Source: Arthrobacter sp. NEB 688 (lineage in GTDB: Bacteria; Actinomycetota; Actinomycetes; Actinomycetales; Dermatophilaceae). From it: a stretch of DNA of 64,000 nucleotides. The stretch lies in the NCBI RefSeq assembly GCF_013201035.1, contig NZ_CP053707.1, positions 2,666,001-2,730,000 on the forward strand, given 5' to 3'. How positions within the stretch are numbered: position 1 is the stretch's first letter; every line of letters begins with the position of its first letter. The notes under the pieces were generated by a model that had not been told where the DNA came from, did no database searches, and worked only from the letters and a program-made list of their open reading frames with translations. This document shows positions 1-8,732 of the stretch, in pieces. Both the position numbers and the translations under genes were made by a program.

Positions 1-690
1 ACCGGGTACGCCGTGTCCGACGCCCTGCCGCAGCCGTACCCGTGGGTGCTGGCCTTCCCGCTCCAGACCGCTCTGATGACCCGGCCCGACTTCCCGCTCG
101 CGCTGCCAGGGATGGTGCACCTCGAGAACCGGGTGACCACCCACCGCGCCCTCGACGCGTCCGAGCCGCTGACGCTGGAGGTCACCGCCGGGACCCTGCG
201 GCCGCACCGCAGGGGACGCACGCTCGACGTGCACCTCGAGGCGCGGGTCGGCGACGAGCTCGTGTGGGACTGCGACAGCGTCTACCTCTCACGCGGACGT
301 GGAGACGACGACGCCCCGCGCGGCGAGGCCCCGCCGCCGGCTCCGGACGGACCGGCTGCCGCCGTGTGGCGTCTGCCCGACGACCTGGGGCGCGAGTACG
401 CCGGGGTGTCGGGCGACGTCAACCCCATCCACCTGCACCCGCTGGCGGCCCGGGCCATGGGCTTCCGGCGGCACCTCGCGCACGGGATGTGGACCTGCGC
501 CCGCACCCTCGCCGCCCTCGGCCGGGGCTCGCTCGGGCCCTCGAGCAGCCACGTGTGGTTCACGAAGCCGGTCTTCCTCCCGAGCACGGTCGAGCTGCTC
601 GTCGACCGCTCGCCGAGCGGCGCCACCGCGGCCCTGCGCTCCCGGCGGGACCCCGCGACGACGCACCTGGTCCTCACGCTGGAGGCTTGA
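1..690 (+). CDS. MaoC-like hot-dog fold dehydratase family protein (5' end outside window)
   Basis: The frame is open from the first base and already reads family-like sequence (YPWVLAFPLQ), so the gene probably begins upstream; the GTG at 13 is an alternative start. The C-terminal half carries the MaoC/R-hydratase signature: GDVNPIHLHP near 412-441, then LAHGMW near 475-492. In this family the Asp and His act in hydration of trans-2-enoyl-CoA thioesters. The N-terminal half looks like the degenerate first hot-dog of a double hot-dog protein. A role in fatty-acid or polyketide CoA metabolism is inferred from family only. The gene stands alone, followed by a separately promoted gene. Confidence 0.8.
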   Translation, partial: TGYAVSDALPQPYPWVLAFPLQTALMTRPDFPLALPGMVHLENRVTTHRALDASEPLTLEVTAGTLRPHRRGRTLDVHLEARVGDELVWDCDSVYLSRGRGDDDAPRGEAPPPAPDGPAAAVWRLPDDLGREYAGVSGDVNPIHLHPLAARAMGFRRHLAHGMWTCARTLAALGRGSLGPSSSHVWFTKPVFLPSTVELLVDRSPSGATAALRSRRDPATTHLVLTLEA

Positions 691-721
691 CCCGGGGCGA
701 CCGCCCCGCGCCGCCCGTGGC

Positions 722-727
722 TAGGGT
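722..727 (+). promoter_or_regulatory. -10 box TAGGGT of the FUSC gene, leaderless type
   Basis: TAGGGT ends 6 nt before the ATG at 734. The spacing places transcription start at or next to the start codon, so the mRNA is probably leaderless. No -35 consensus is visible. Confidence 0.5.
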
Positions 728-733
728 CGCAGG

Positions 734-2008
734 ATGACGACCCAGGCCAGCTCCCGCCGCGGGGTGCGGGCCACCCTGCAGCAGTGGGGCGACACCGTCC
801 GGGCCGTCCTGCGCGGACCCGGGCCCGAGCGCGACGACGCGCTCATGCTCGTCAAGTCGGCCGCCGCCGCCGTGCTGGCGTGGCAGCTCGCCGTCGTCGT
901 CGTCGACAGCAGCACCTCGTTCTACGCCCCGCTCGCCGCGCTGCTCGTCGTCGACCGGACCATCGTGCGCTCGCTCTGGCAGAGCGTCGAGCGCCTCGTC
1001 GCGGTCGTCGTCGGGATGAGCGTCGCGTGGGGCGTCGGCAACCTCGTCGGCGTCACGTGGTGGTCGATGGTGCTCGTCCTCCTGCTCGCGCTCGTCATCG
1101 GCCGGTGGGACCGCCTCGGGGCGCACGGCATCCAGGTGCCGACGATGGTCCTGCTCTCGCTGCTCAGCCTCCAGTGGGACAGCGTCTCCTTCACCGCGTC
1201 CACCATCCTCGACACGACCCTCGGCGGTGTCGTGGGCGTCGTGGTCAACGCCGTCGTCCTGGGGCCGCTGCACCTCACCGGGCCGCGCCGGGCGGTCCTC
1301 GAGCTGACCGAGCGCCTGCGCGGGCTGCTCGACGACATGGCCGAGGGCCTGCGCTCCGGCTGGGACGCGGACGCCGCCCGGCAGTGGCACGACCGGGCCA
1401 CGCGCGTCGGCGTCGACGTGCCGGCCGTCGTCGAGGCGGTCGAGACCGGCCGCGAGAGCACGCGCTTCAACCTGCGGCACCGGCTGCGCCCGGCCCGCAT
1501 CGACTGGGACGGCTACGTCGGGGCCGCGCACGCCGTGCAGCGCAGCCAGTGGCCGGTGGCCGGCATCGCCCGCACGCTCGCCGACGCGGCGGACGAGGCC
1601 CCCTGGCAGGCCGCTCCGTCACCGGAGTGGCTCGGGTGCTACGCCGAGGTGCTCGAGCACCTCGGGGCGGCCGCGGCCCGGTTCGGGGTGCACCGGGGCG
1701 CGTCCGACCGTGAGGTGCAGGAGCACCTCGACGCCGCCGTCGCCGCCCTCGACGGGCTCGGCGAGGAGGTGCGCTCGACGCCGCTCGACGACCCGCGCGC
1801 GTGGCCCGCGTACGGCACCCTCATCGTCGAGGCCCACCGGCTCGTCGAGGAGATCCGGGCCGGGCACGCCGGGGCCTCGGTGCCGACCGACACCGGGCCG
1901 CTGCGGGCGCCGCTGGCCGAGGGCATCGCCGGGATGGCCGGGGCCCGCGCGCAGGAGGTGCTGCGCCGGCGCGAGGACGCCGACCGGCCCTCAGGACCCG
2001 AGGCGTAG
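734..2008 (+). CDS. FUSC / aromatic acid exporter-type membrane protein
   Basis: Of 424 residues, the N-terminal part (about 38-178) holds some six hydrophobic segments, and the remainder is a soluble, mostly helical domain. This is the layout of a half-size FUSC/ArAE protein. The pattern YAPLAALLVVDRT after the first helix fits the FUSC domain. Such proteins are proposed to export aromatic acids or other amphipathic compounds; no substrate can be read here. The ATG at 734 follows a leaderless-type -10 box. The 3' end overlaps the convergent S9 peptidase gene by 18 nt (1991-2008). Confidence 0.78.
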   Translation: MTTQASSRRGVRATLQQWGDTVRAVLRGPGPERDDALMLVKSAAAAVLAWQLAVVVVDSSTSFYAPLAALLVVDRTIVRSLWQSVERLVAVVVGMSVAWGVGNLVGVTWWSMVLVLLLALVIGRWDRLGAHGIQVPTMVLLSLLSLQWDSVSFTASTILDTTLGGVVGVVVNAVVLGPLHLTGPRRAVLELTERLRGLLDDMAEGLRSGWDADAARQWHDRATRVGVDVPAVVEAVETGRESTRFNLRHRLRPARIDWDGYVGAAHAVQRSQWPVAGIARTLADAADEAPWQAAPSPEWLGCYAEVLEHLGAAAARFGVHRGASDREVQEHLDAAVAALDGLGEEVRSTPLDDPRAWPAYGTLIVEAHRLVEEIRAGHAGASVPTDTGPLRAPLAEGIAGMAGARAQEVLRRREDADRPSGPEA

Positions 2009-3868
2009 CACCCGCCTGTAGAACGCCAGCTCGCGCCCGAGGGCGTCGACGACGGTCTCGGGCCGGCGGAAGCCGTGGCCCTCGCCCTCGTAGACGGCGA
2101 GCTCGACGTCGTGGCCCGCGGCGCGCATCGCGGTCGCCATGTCCTGCGCCTGGGCGAGCGGGACGACCTTGTCGTCGGTGCCCTGGAGGAGCAGGAGCTC
2201 GCCGTGCAGCCGGTCGACGTGGTGGATGGGCGAGCGGTCGCGGTAGACCTCCTCGCCCTCCGGCCACGGGGCGACGAGGCGGTCGCAGTACCGGGACTCG
2301 AACTTGTGGGTGTCGCGGGCCAGAGCAGCGAGGTCGGCGACGCCGAAGAGGCTGGTGCCCGCCGCGAAGACGTCGCTCGTCGTCATCGCCCGCAGGACGA
2401 CGTAGCCCCCGGCGCTGCCGCCGCGCACGGCGATCCGGGTCGCGTCCGCGCGGCCGGCATCGGCGACGGAGCGGGCGCCCGTCACGCAGTCGTCGATGTC
2501 GAGCACGCCCCACCGGCCGCGCAGGCGGTTGCGGTAGGCGCGGCCGTACCCGGTGCTGCCCGAGTAGTTGACGGTGAGGACCGCGAAGCCGCGGGTCGTC
2601 CAGAACTGCGTCGAGGACAGGTACGACGTCTCGGCGCGGCTCGTCGGCCCGCCGTGCGCCAGGACGAGGAGCGGCGGCTGCTCACCCTCCGGGCCGGTGA
2701 CGCCGTCGAGGCAGGGCGGGTTGAGGAACCCGTGGACGACGTCGCCGTCGGAGTTGGTCCACGACCACGGCTCGGGCCGCGAGACGGACGCCGGGTCGGG
2801 GTCGGACGGGGCGGAGGAGGCGAGGACACGGAACGGGCCGCTCGCCGGGCCGCGGACGACCTGGGGGAGGCCGTCGGTGCGCCCGCGCTTGAACGCCACC
2901 TCGTCCCCGGCGGCCGTCAGGTGGTCGTGGAACGAGCCGGCGCCGGCGCTCGGGACGACGTCCCCGGTCGAGGCCTCGAGCACGCCGAGGCCCTGACCCG
3001 ACTCCTCGAACCAGCGGACGAGGACGCGGTCGGCGTCCAGGACGGCGAGGTCGACCATCCCGAGCGACCACTGCGGCTGGGCGTGGTCGGCCTCGGTGGC
3101 GTGCACCGGGTGCGGGCCGTCGCCGGCGTCGCGGTGCACCAGCCACCACCCGGACTCGTCGGAGACGAACCACAGCGCGCCGTCGGGGCCGAAGGTCGGC
3201 TGCGAGACCGAGACCTCGTCGCCGCCGGCCACGACGTGGGGCTCGGCGGCCCCCTCGGGCGTCAGCCGGGCGCGCAGGAGGCGGGTGGAGTCCCACGGCA
3301 TGTCGGGGTGGTCCCAGACGACCCATGCGAGGCTCGTGCCGTCGGGGGAGACCGCCGGGCGCGAGACGAAGTCGGTGCCGGTGTGCAGGACGAGGCCGCC
3401 GTCGGTGTTGTCGCCGTGCAGGTCGAGCCGGACGAGCTCGTTGGCGGGCTCGCCACCGCGGGTGTGGTCCTCGCGGACGGCGAGGACGTGCTCGCCGGTC
3501 AGGACCATCCCGGCGTACCGGCGGGCCGCCTCGGGGGTGATGGCGACGGGCTCGCTGCTGCCGGGGTCGAGGCGGTACAGGCGGTCGTCGCCGAGGTGGG
3601 AGAAGACGACGGTGCCGTCGGCCACGGCGTAGGCGCCGCCGCCGTACTCGTGGACGCGGGTGCGGACGTTCCACGGCGCCGGGAGGAGCTCGGTCGTCGT
3701 CTCGCCGTCGTGGCGGACGAGGGTCTGCCGGCCGCCCTCGCGCGGGCGGGACTCGAGCCACCAGGTGTGCGCGCCGTCGGTGCGCACCTCGTCGAGCGCC
3801 ACCTGGCCGCCGGTCAGGTCCTCGGGGGAGATGGGCGAGGGCCAGGTGCCGTGGGGGAGGGTGCGCAT
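1991..3868 (-). CDS. S9-family prolyl oligopeptidase-like serine peptidase
   Basis: The 625-residue protein has an N-terminal beta-propeller-like region (about 1-370) with WD-like repeats and a C-terminal alpha/beta hydrolase domain. The nucleophile motif GGSAGGY puts the catalytic Ser at about 485; the Asp lies in GTDDKVVP (565/566) and the His in GEGHGF (598), so the triad is complete. It resembles dipeptidyl-peptidase/acylaminoacyl-peptidase enzymes that trim peptides in the cytoplasm; no signal peptide is seen. The ATG is preceded by TAGGCT at 3880-3875. The 3' tail overlaps the convergent FUSC gene. Confidence 0.9.
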   Translation of the reverse strand: MRTLPHGTWPSPISPEDLTGGQVALDEVRTDGAHTWWLESRPREGGRQTLVRHDGETTTELLPAPWNVRTRVHEYGGGAYAVADGTVVFSHLGDDRLYRLDPGSSEPVAITPEAARRYAGMVLTGEHVLAVREDHTRGGEPANELVRLDLHGDNTDGGLVLHTGTDFVSRPAVSPDGTSLAWVVWDHPDMPWDSTRLLRARLTPEGAAEPHVVAGGDEVSVSQPTFGPDGALWFVSDESGWWLVHRDAGDGPHPVHATEADHAQPQWSLGMVDLAVLDADRVLVRWFEESGQGLGVLEASTGDVVPSAGAGSFHDHLTAAGDEVAFKRGRTDGLPQVVRGPASGPFRVLASSAPSDPDPASVSRPEPWSWTNSDGDVVHGFLNPPCLDGVTGPEGEQPPLLVLAHGGPTSRAETSYLSSTQFWTTRGFAVLTVNYSGSTGYGRAYRNRLRGRWGVLDIDDCVTGARSVADAGRADATRIAVRGGSAGGYVVLRAMTTSDVFAAGTSLFGVADLAALARDTHKFESRYCDRLVAPWPEGEEVYRDRSPIHHVDRLHGELLLLQGTDDKVVPLAQAQDMATAMRAAGHDVELAVYEGEGHGFRRPETVVDALGRELAFYRRVLRLGS

Positions 3869-3874
3869 CGGTCG

Positions 3875-3880
3875 AGCCTA
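3875..3880 (-). promoter_or_regulatory. -10 box TAGGCT of the S9 peptidase gene, leaderless type
   Basis: On the minus strand TAGGCT lies 6 nt ahead of the ATG at 3868, the same geometry as many other genes in the window. Confidence 0.5.
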
Positions 3881-3893
3881 GGTGCCCCGGGGC

Positions 3894-5237
3894 TCAGGCG
3901 GGCAGGAGTGTGAGGAGGTGGTCCTCGAGGGCGGACCTGTGGGGCGGGTCGGTGCCCCAGCCGAGGAGCGGCGGCGCCGTGGCGTGGTGGCGGCGGCCCG
4001 CCGGCGTCGTGGTGCGCAGGGTGTGCGGGGAGCCCCGCACGAGGTCGACCCGCCAGCCGGGGGCCTCCTTGACGTGGTTGCACCGGGCGCACCGCCCGCC
4101 GGCGTTCGCGAGGCTCGTGGGGCCGCCGAGCCGGGCGGGCTCGGTGTGGTCGGCGTGGACGACGGGGGAGTCGCACCACGGGGTGGTGCAGACGTCGTCG
4201 CGCAGGACGACCATCCGGCGCAGCAGGCCGGTGAAGGTGCGGCGGCGCGAGTCCATCGCGACGAGGTCGCGTCCGTCCGGGGTGGTGAACAGCCGCCGCA
4301 ACCAGACCGAGGCCGGCCCGGCGTCGCGGACCCAGGCGCGGGCGACCGGGGCGGGGACCGAGCCGTGGCCGGGGAGGCGCGCCGGCTCGTCGACGGAACG
4401 GTCGGCGTCGCCGAGGCCGAGGAGCGCCCGGTCGGTCATCACGAGGTGGACCTCGACCGGCTGCACCTGGCCGGGGAGCAGCCCGGCGAGCAGCCGCAGC
4501 GCGGTGTCGGCCGCGACGGCCCCGACGCCTCGCCCCTCGGGCGCCTCGTCCGGGGCCCGGCCGCCGACGACCGCACGCGCGCGGGCCGCGAGGGCGGCGT
4601 GGGCGCCGATGACCTCGCGCATCGGGCCGAGGACGGTGAGCCAGGCCATGCCGTCCGGGGCCGGGCGGACCGAGACCCGTCTGGAGCGGACGGCGGCCTC
4701 CATCCGGGCGACGACGGAGGCGGCGTCGAGCTCGGCGGCGACCCGGCGGGCGGCCCGCCCGAGCGCGCGCGGCGTGAGGGACGGCATGACGTCGGCGAGC
4801 CGTGCGTCGACCAGGCCGCGGTCCCCGAGGGCGAGCGTGGCCGTCTCACGGGTCATCTCGAGCGCGTGCCGCTCGCCGATCGCCCCGGTGGTGAGGTGCG
4901 CCATCGTCGCGGGTAGTTCCTCGACGAGCGCGCGGGACAGACCGACGAAGCGGTCGCCGAGCGTCGGCGACTCCCGACGGGCGAGCGCGACCTCGGAGCC
5001 CACCGAGCGCAGCGCGTCCTGCGGGGCCGTGGCCTCACGCGACCGGCGGACGGCGTGGACCGCGCGGGCCTGGGCCGCGGTCGCGGCGCCCTTGAGGCGC
5101 TCCAGCTCGTCGACCAGGGCGAGCCGGTCGTGGTCGGTCATCGCCCCGATGTCGATGTGCGCGACCGCCTTTCGCACGTCGGCCACCGCCTCGACCGGCC
5201 CCCGGTCGAGGGTCGTGGTGCGGACCATCCCCTCCAT
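3894..5237 (-). CDS. DUF222-domain HNH endonuclease
   Basis: Read from the ATG at 5237 the product is 447 residues. Most of it is the helical DUF222 domain typical of actinobacterial multicopy genes. The C-terminus (about 345-390) carries an HNH/McrA-like zinc nuclease motif: CTTPWCDSPVVHADHTEP followed by a CxxC (CARCNH). The frame stays open upstream to 5678 but runs into the next gene, so the later start is preferred; AGGTTT about 5 nt upstream could be its -10. Family members may be mobile or selfish nucleases, but no target or intron context is visible. A second ATG at 5228 is an alternative start. Confidence 0.82.
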   Translation of the reverse strand: MEGMVRTTTLDRGPVEAVADVRKAVAHIDIGAMTDHDRLALVDELERLKGAATAAQARAVHAVRRSREATAPQDALRSVGSEVALARRESPTLGDRFVGLSRALVEELPATMAHLTTGAIGERHALEMTRETATLALGDRGLVDARLADVMPSLTPRALGRAARRVAAELDAASVVARMEAAVRSRRVSVRPAPDGMAWLTVLGPMREVIGAHAALAARARAVVGGRAPDEAPEGRGVGAVAADTALRLLAGLLPGQVQPVEVHLVMTDRALLGLGDADRSVDEPARLPGHGSVPAPVARAWVRDAGPASVWLRRLFTTPDGRDLVAMDSRRRTFTGLLRRMVVLRDDVCTTPWCDSPVVHADHTEPARLGGPTSLANAGGRCARCNHVKEAPGWRVDLVRGSPHTLRTTTPAGRRHHATAPPLLGWGTDPPHRSALEDHLLTLLPA

Positions 5238-5302
5238 GACCCAAACCTGGACGCGACCGCCGACAGCCCCTCCGCCGTCGACGCCCGGCCCGCGGGACGG
5301 CC

Positions 5303-6229
5303 TCAGCGCAGGCGCACGGCGACCTCGGCGGCCACCGCCTCGACCATCGTCGTCAGGCTCGCGGCCCGGGCCGGCATCGAGCGGCGGTAGGCGGCGAGGG
5401 TGAGGACGCCCGGGCCGACGAAGGACCAGGCCCGCGCCCGCAGCCAGGTCGCCTCGTCGGCGCCCGCGGCCGCCCGGAAGGTCTCGCGGGCCGGCGCTCC
5501 GAACATCCCCCACGCGTAGAGCAGGTCGACGGAGGGGTCGCCGACACCGAGACCGCCGAAGTCGACGACACCGGTGAGCCGCCCGTCGTCCCCGCAGAGG
5601 ACGTTCTCCGGCGAGAGGTCGGTGTGCACCCAGCAGGGAGGACCGGAGGCCGGAGGGACGTCCCGCAGCCGGCGCCACGCCTCACGGACCGCGGCCGGGT
5701 CGAAGAGACCGGACAGGGCGTCCGCGGCCTCGTCGGCCCAGGCGTCGATGGCGTCGGTCACCGGCTCGCCGCTGCGGTAGCCCCAGTGCTCCGGGCCGAC
5801 CGGTGCGCCGGCGACGGGGACCGCGTGGAGAGCGCCGACGAAGGCGCCGAGGTCGCGCGCGAGGCGGTGCTCGTCGTCGGCGGACAGGCCCAGCGGCACC
5901 TCGCCCGGCAGCCAGGTGACGACCGACCACGGCCGCTCGAACCCGGCCGCCGGGCGACCCACGGCCACGACCTGCGGGACGGGGACCGGCAGCGACGGTG
6001 CCAGGTGGGGGAGCCAGCGGACCTCGGTCAGGAGGTCCGGCACGTACCGCTCCTCGCGGGGCATCCGCACCGCGAGGTCGTCCCCGAGGCGGAAGACCGA
6101 GTTGCTGCTCCCGCTCGTCGGGCTCGGCCGCACCGGCAGCCCGGCGAGCTCGGGCACCTGCTCGCGCAGCAGCCGCGTCACGAGCCCGGGGGTGGGCACG
6201 GCGGCGGCGTCGGCGGAGGGCGGGGCCAT
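5303..6229 (-). CDS. Aminoglycoside-phosphotransferase-fold (APH) family kinase
   Basis: The 308-residue protein has the APH kinase core: catalytic loop HTDLSPENVL (202-211) and metal-binding DFG at 223-225, followed by GDPSVDLLYAWG. The N-lobe has the GSSNSVFRLG nucleotide-binding turn (40-49). The fold phosphorylates small molecules (aminoglycosides, macrolides, choline, amino acids). The substrate is unknown, and resistance should not be assumed for a chromosomal member. It is divergent from the GrpB gene, with about 50 bp between starts; CATGAT shortly before the ATG may be its -10. Confidence 0.8.
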   Translation of the reverse strand: MAPPSADAAAVPTPGLVTRLLREQVPELAGLPVRPSPTSGSSNSVFRLGDDLAVRMPREERYVPDLLTEVRWLPHLAPSLPVPVPQVVAVGRPAAGFERPWSVVTWLPGEVPLGLSADDEHRLARDLGAFVGALHAVPVAGAPVGPEHWGYRSGEPVTDAIDAWADEAADALSGLFDPAAVREAWRRLRDVPPASGPPCWVHTDLSPENVLCGDDGRLTGVVDFGGLGVGDPSVDLLYAWGMFGAPARETFRAAAGADEATWLRARAWSFVGPGVLTLAAYRRSMPARAASLTTMVEAVAAEVAVRLR

Positions 6230-6279
6230 CGGCCAATCATGCGGGCGCGGTGGCAGCGGTCGGTGCGAGACTCACCGCC

Positions 6280-6849
6280 ATGACGCATGGGGCAGGTCGT
6301 CGTCGGCCGGACGTGGAGACCGTCGAGCTCGTCGGCGGGGTCGAGCGGCGGGCGATCCTCCTCGTGGACCACGACCCGGCGTGGGCGGCGGGCTACGCCG
6401 CGCACGCGTCCCGCATCCGTCGGGCTCTCGCCGGCACGGCGCTGCGCGTCGAGCACATCGGGTCGACGGCCGTGCCCGGGCTGGCCGCGAAGCCGATCGT
6501 CGACGTGCTCGTGACGGTCGAGGACATCACCGCCGAGGAGGACCACGTCGAGCCGCTCGTCCGGGCCGGCTACGAGCTCCGGGTCCGTGAGCCGGGCCAC
6601 CGCCTGGTGCGGACCCCGGAGCGCGACGTCAACGTCCACGTCCTCGAGGACGACGACCCGAGCGCGGACGACTACCTGCTCCTGCGCGACCGGCTGCGCG
6701 CCGACGCAGCAGACCGGCAGCTGTACGAGGACACCAAGAGGGCGCTGGCACAGCGTGACTGGGCCGACGTCAACGCGTACTCCGACGCGAAGGGCGACGT
6801 GATCGAGGCCATCAAGGACCGCGCGCGCCGGGCCGGGAGCGACGCGTGA
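6280..6849 (+). CDS. GrpB family (UPF0157) nucleotidyltransferase-like protein
   Basis: The 189-residue protein has the GrpB signature HIGSTAVPGLAAKPIVD (59-75), a minimal nucleotidyltransferase core with a GS motif and an acidic residue in IVD. Function in this family is poorly defined; some members are fused to or lie next to CoaE-like kinases. The ATG at 6280 is the first good start and lies just after GAGACT, a weak -10 match. Its stop codon overlaps the GTG of the next gene by 4 nt, so the two are probably translationally coupled. Confidence 0.85.
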   Translation: MTHGAGRRRPDVETVELVGGVERRAILLVDHDPAWAAGYAAHASRIRRALAGTALRVEHIGSTAVPGLAAKPIVDVLVTVEDITAEEDHVEPLVRAGYELRVREPGHRLVRTPERDVNVHVLEDDDPSADDYLLLRDRLRADAADRQLYEDTKRALAQRDWADVNAYSDAKGDVIEAIKDRARRAGSDA

Positions 6850-7859
6850 CGCCCGGGCCCCGGCGGTACGACGAGCTCGACGAGGAGGGCCAGGTCGAGG
6901 CGCTGCGCCCGACCGCGCTCGACGCGGCCGAGGCCTTCGGGCTGGACGTCGAGCGGATGGAGGTGCTGCTCCACGCCTACAACACGACCTTCCGCATCGA
7001 CACCCGCGACGGCGAGCGGTGCGCGCTGCGGGTCGGGACCAACTCCAAGAGCACCCCCGCGAACGTCCTGGCCCAGCAGGCGTGGCAGGAGGCCATCGCG
7101 ACGGAGACGGAGGTCGTCGTCCCGCGATCGCTGCGGTCGACCCGGGATGAGTGGTTCGTCCGGAGCGAGCCGGCGGCGCTGGGGCGGCCGGTCCTCGTGA
7201 CCGCCGCGTCGTGGCTCGAGGGGGACGACGCGCGCGACGGCGCCGGCGCCGAGTGGGCGCGCGCCCTCGGTCGGGCGACGGCGCAGCTGCACCGGCACGC
7301 CGCGACGTGGCGGATCCCCGAGGGCGCCGCCCTCCCGCGGTTCGACGAGCCGCTGTTCGGCGACGAGGACGTCCTGAGCACCGCGCCGGGGCTCGACGCG
7401 GACGGGCGGGCCGTCGTCGCCACGGGGATGGCGCGCGCCCGGGACGTCTTCGCCCGCCTGCACGCGGGCGCCGAGGTCGTGCCGCTGCACGCGGACCTGC
7501 ACGGCGGCAACCTCAAGTGGCACGAGGGCCGCCTGGCCGTCTTCGACTTCGACGACGCCGGCCTCGGCCTGCCGGTGCTCGACCTCGCGATCACGACGTT
7601 CTACCTGCGTCGCAGCGGGGCCGAGGCGGCCGAGGCGGCGCTGCGCGAGGGGTACACGGAGGTGCTGCCGTGGCCCGACGTCGCGCCCGGCGACCTCGAG
7701 GCCCTCGTCGCGTCGCGCCAGCTGCTGCTGGCCAACGACCTGCTCGGGTCGAGCACGGCCTCGCTCCGGGCGATGGCCGCCGACTACCTCGGGACGACCG
7801 TGGCACGGCTGCGCGCTTGGTCCGCCACCGGCACCTTCCGCCTCGACGTCGAGGGCTGA
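6846..7859 (+). CDS. APH/RdoA-like kinase (Ser/Thr or homoserine kinase type)
   Basis: The 337-residue protein has a protein-kinase-like fold: HADLHGGN catalytic loop (215-222) and DFDD metal site (234-237), followed by LPVLDLAITTFYL. The overall pattern resembles the stress kinase RdoA/SrkA and homoserine kinase II. The substrate cannot be told from sequence. The GTG at 6846 overlaps the GrpB stop (GTGA), suggesting the pair acts together or is at least co-expressed. Confidence 0.82.
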   Translation: MTPGPRRYDELDEEGQVEALRPTALDAAEAFGLDVERMEVLLHAYNTTFRIDTRDGERCALRVGTNSKSTPANVLAQQAWQEAIATETEVVVPRSLRSTRDEWFVRSEPAALGRPVLVTAASWLEGDDARDGAGAEWARALGRATAQLHRHAATWRIPEGAALPRFDEPLFGDEDVLSTAPGLDADGRAVVATGMARARDVFARLHAGAEVVPLHADLHGGNLKWHEGRLAVFDFDDAGLGLPVLDLAITTFYLRRSGAEAAEAALREGYTEVLPWPDVAPGDLEALVASRQLLLANDLLGSSTASLRAMAADYLGTTVARLRAWSATGTFRLDVEG

Positions 7860-7934
7860 CTCCTCCTCGGGGCGGAGGCGCGGACCCCGCGGCGGTGGTC
7901 GGATGGGGGGCACCGACACCCGGAGGAGACGACG

Positions 7935-8627
7935 ATGACCCTCTCGCTGACCGACGAGCTGCTGCTGCTCGTCCTCGACCCCGCGAGCGGCCGCCCGGCC
8001 CTCGACAGCACCCGCCTGCGCGCGGTCGTGGCGGGCACGACGGTGGCCGGCCTCGTGCTCGACGGCGCGCTCGCCCTGGACGGCACCGACAAGAAGGCCC
8101 GGCTGCGGCGCACCGGGACGGCCGAGCCGACGGAGCCGCGGCTGCGCGAGGTGCTCGAGCTGGCCGAGGGGCGGCGCCCCAAGGACGTCGTCTCGAAGCT
8201 CGGCGGCGCCGGCGCCTGGCGCGACCGCGCCGGGGCACTGCGCGAGCTCGCGCTGTCCTCGATGACGGCTGCGGGCGTCCTGCGGACCGAGGAGACCAAG
8301 GTCCTCGGCCTCTTCCCGCGCACCCGCTGGACGGTGACCGACCCGGCCGTCGTCGACCGGCTCCGCGGCCGCGTCACCGCCGCCCTCGCCGACAGCGCCC
8401 CGGCGCCGGACGCCAGGACGGCGGCCCTCGTCGCGCTCCTGGCGTCGGTCGACCGCCTGTCGGCCGTCACCGGGATGCCCGAGCGCGAGGCGAAGCGGCG
8501 CGCCGACGCCGTGACGGCCGGCGACTGGGCGGCTCCCGCCGTGCGGGCCGCGGTCGAGGAGGTCAACGCCGCGGTCATGGCCGGTGTCATCGCCGCGACG
8601 GCGGCGACGACCGCCGCGACGAGCTGA
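7935..8627 (+). CDS. GPP34 (GOLPH3/Vps74-like) family phosphoprotein
   Basis: The 230-residue all-helical protein begins TLSLTDELLLLVLDPASGRP, the hallmark start of the GPP34 family. Eukaryotic GOLPH3/Vps74 binds PtdIns4P at the Golgi; the family is common in actinomycetes, where its role is mostly unstudied. It lacks a membrane segment. A strong Shine-Dalgarno (GGAGGAG, about 7922-7928) precedes the ATG, so unlike many neighbours it has a leadered transcript. It stands alone between the kinase gene and thrS. Lipid binding would be inference from the family only. Confidence 0.85.
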   Translation: MTLSLTDELLLLVLDPASGRPALDSTRLRAVVAGTTVAGLVLDGALALDGTDKKARLRRTGTAEPTEPRLREVLELAEGRRPKDVVSKLGGAGAWRDRAGALRELALSSMTAAGVLRTEETKVLGLFPRTRWTVTDPAVVDRLRGRVTAALADSAPAPDARTAALVALLASVDRLSAVTGMPEREAKRRADAVTAGDWAAPAVRAAVEEVNAAVMAGVIAATAATTAATS

Positions 8628-8674
8628 GCGCCCCCGCGACCGGAACTGCCGCGACCGCCCGGTCCGTGCCTCGA

Positions 8675-8680
8675 TAGCAT
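8675..8680 (+). promoter_or_regulatory. -10 box TAGCAT of thrS
   Basis: TAGCAT lies about 52 nt before the thrS ATG, leaving a short leader with a GAGGAG ribosome site. The leader is too short for a T-box. Confidence 0.45.
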
Positions 8681-8732
8681 CGGGGCCGTACCGGGTTCCC
8701 GGCACGCCCACCACCGCGAGGAGACCCTCACC

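Noticed and set aside
3894-5237. Homing endonuclease of a mobile intron
   Set aside because: DUF222-HNH genes are common stand-alone genes in actinobacteria, and no intron or split gene is visible here.
5303-6229. Acquired aminoglycoside resistance gene
   Set aside because: Only the general APH kinase fold is evident; there is no mobile context and composition equals that of the neighbours.
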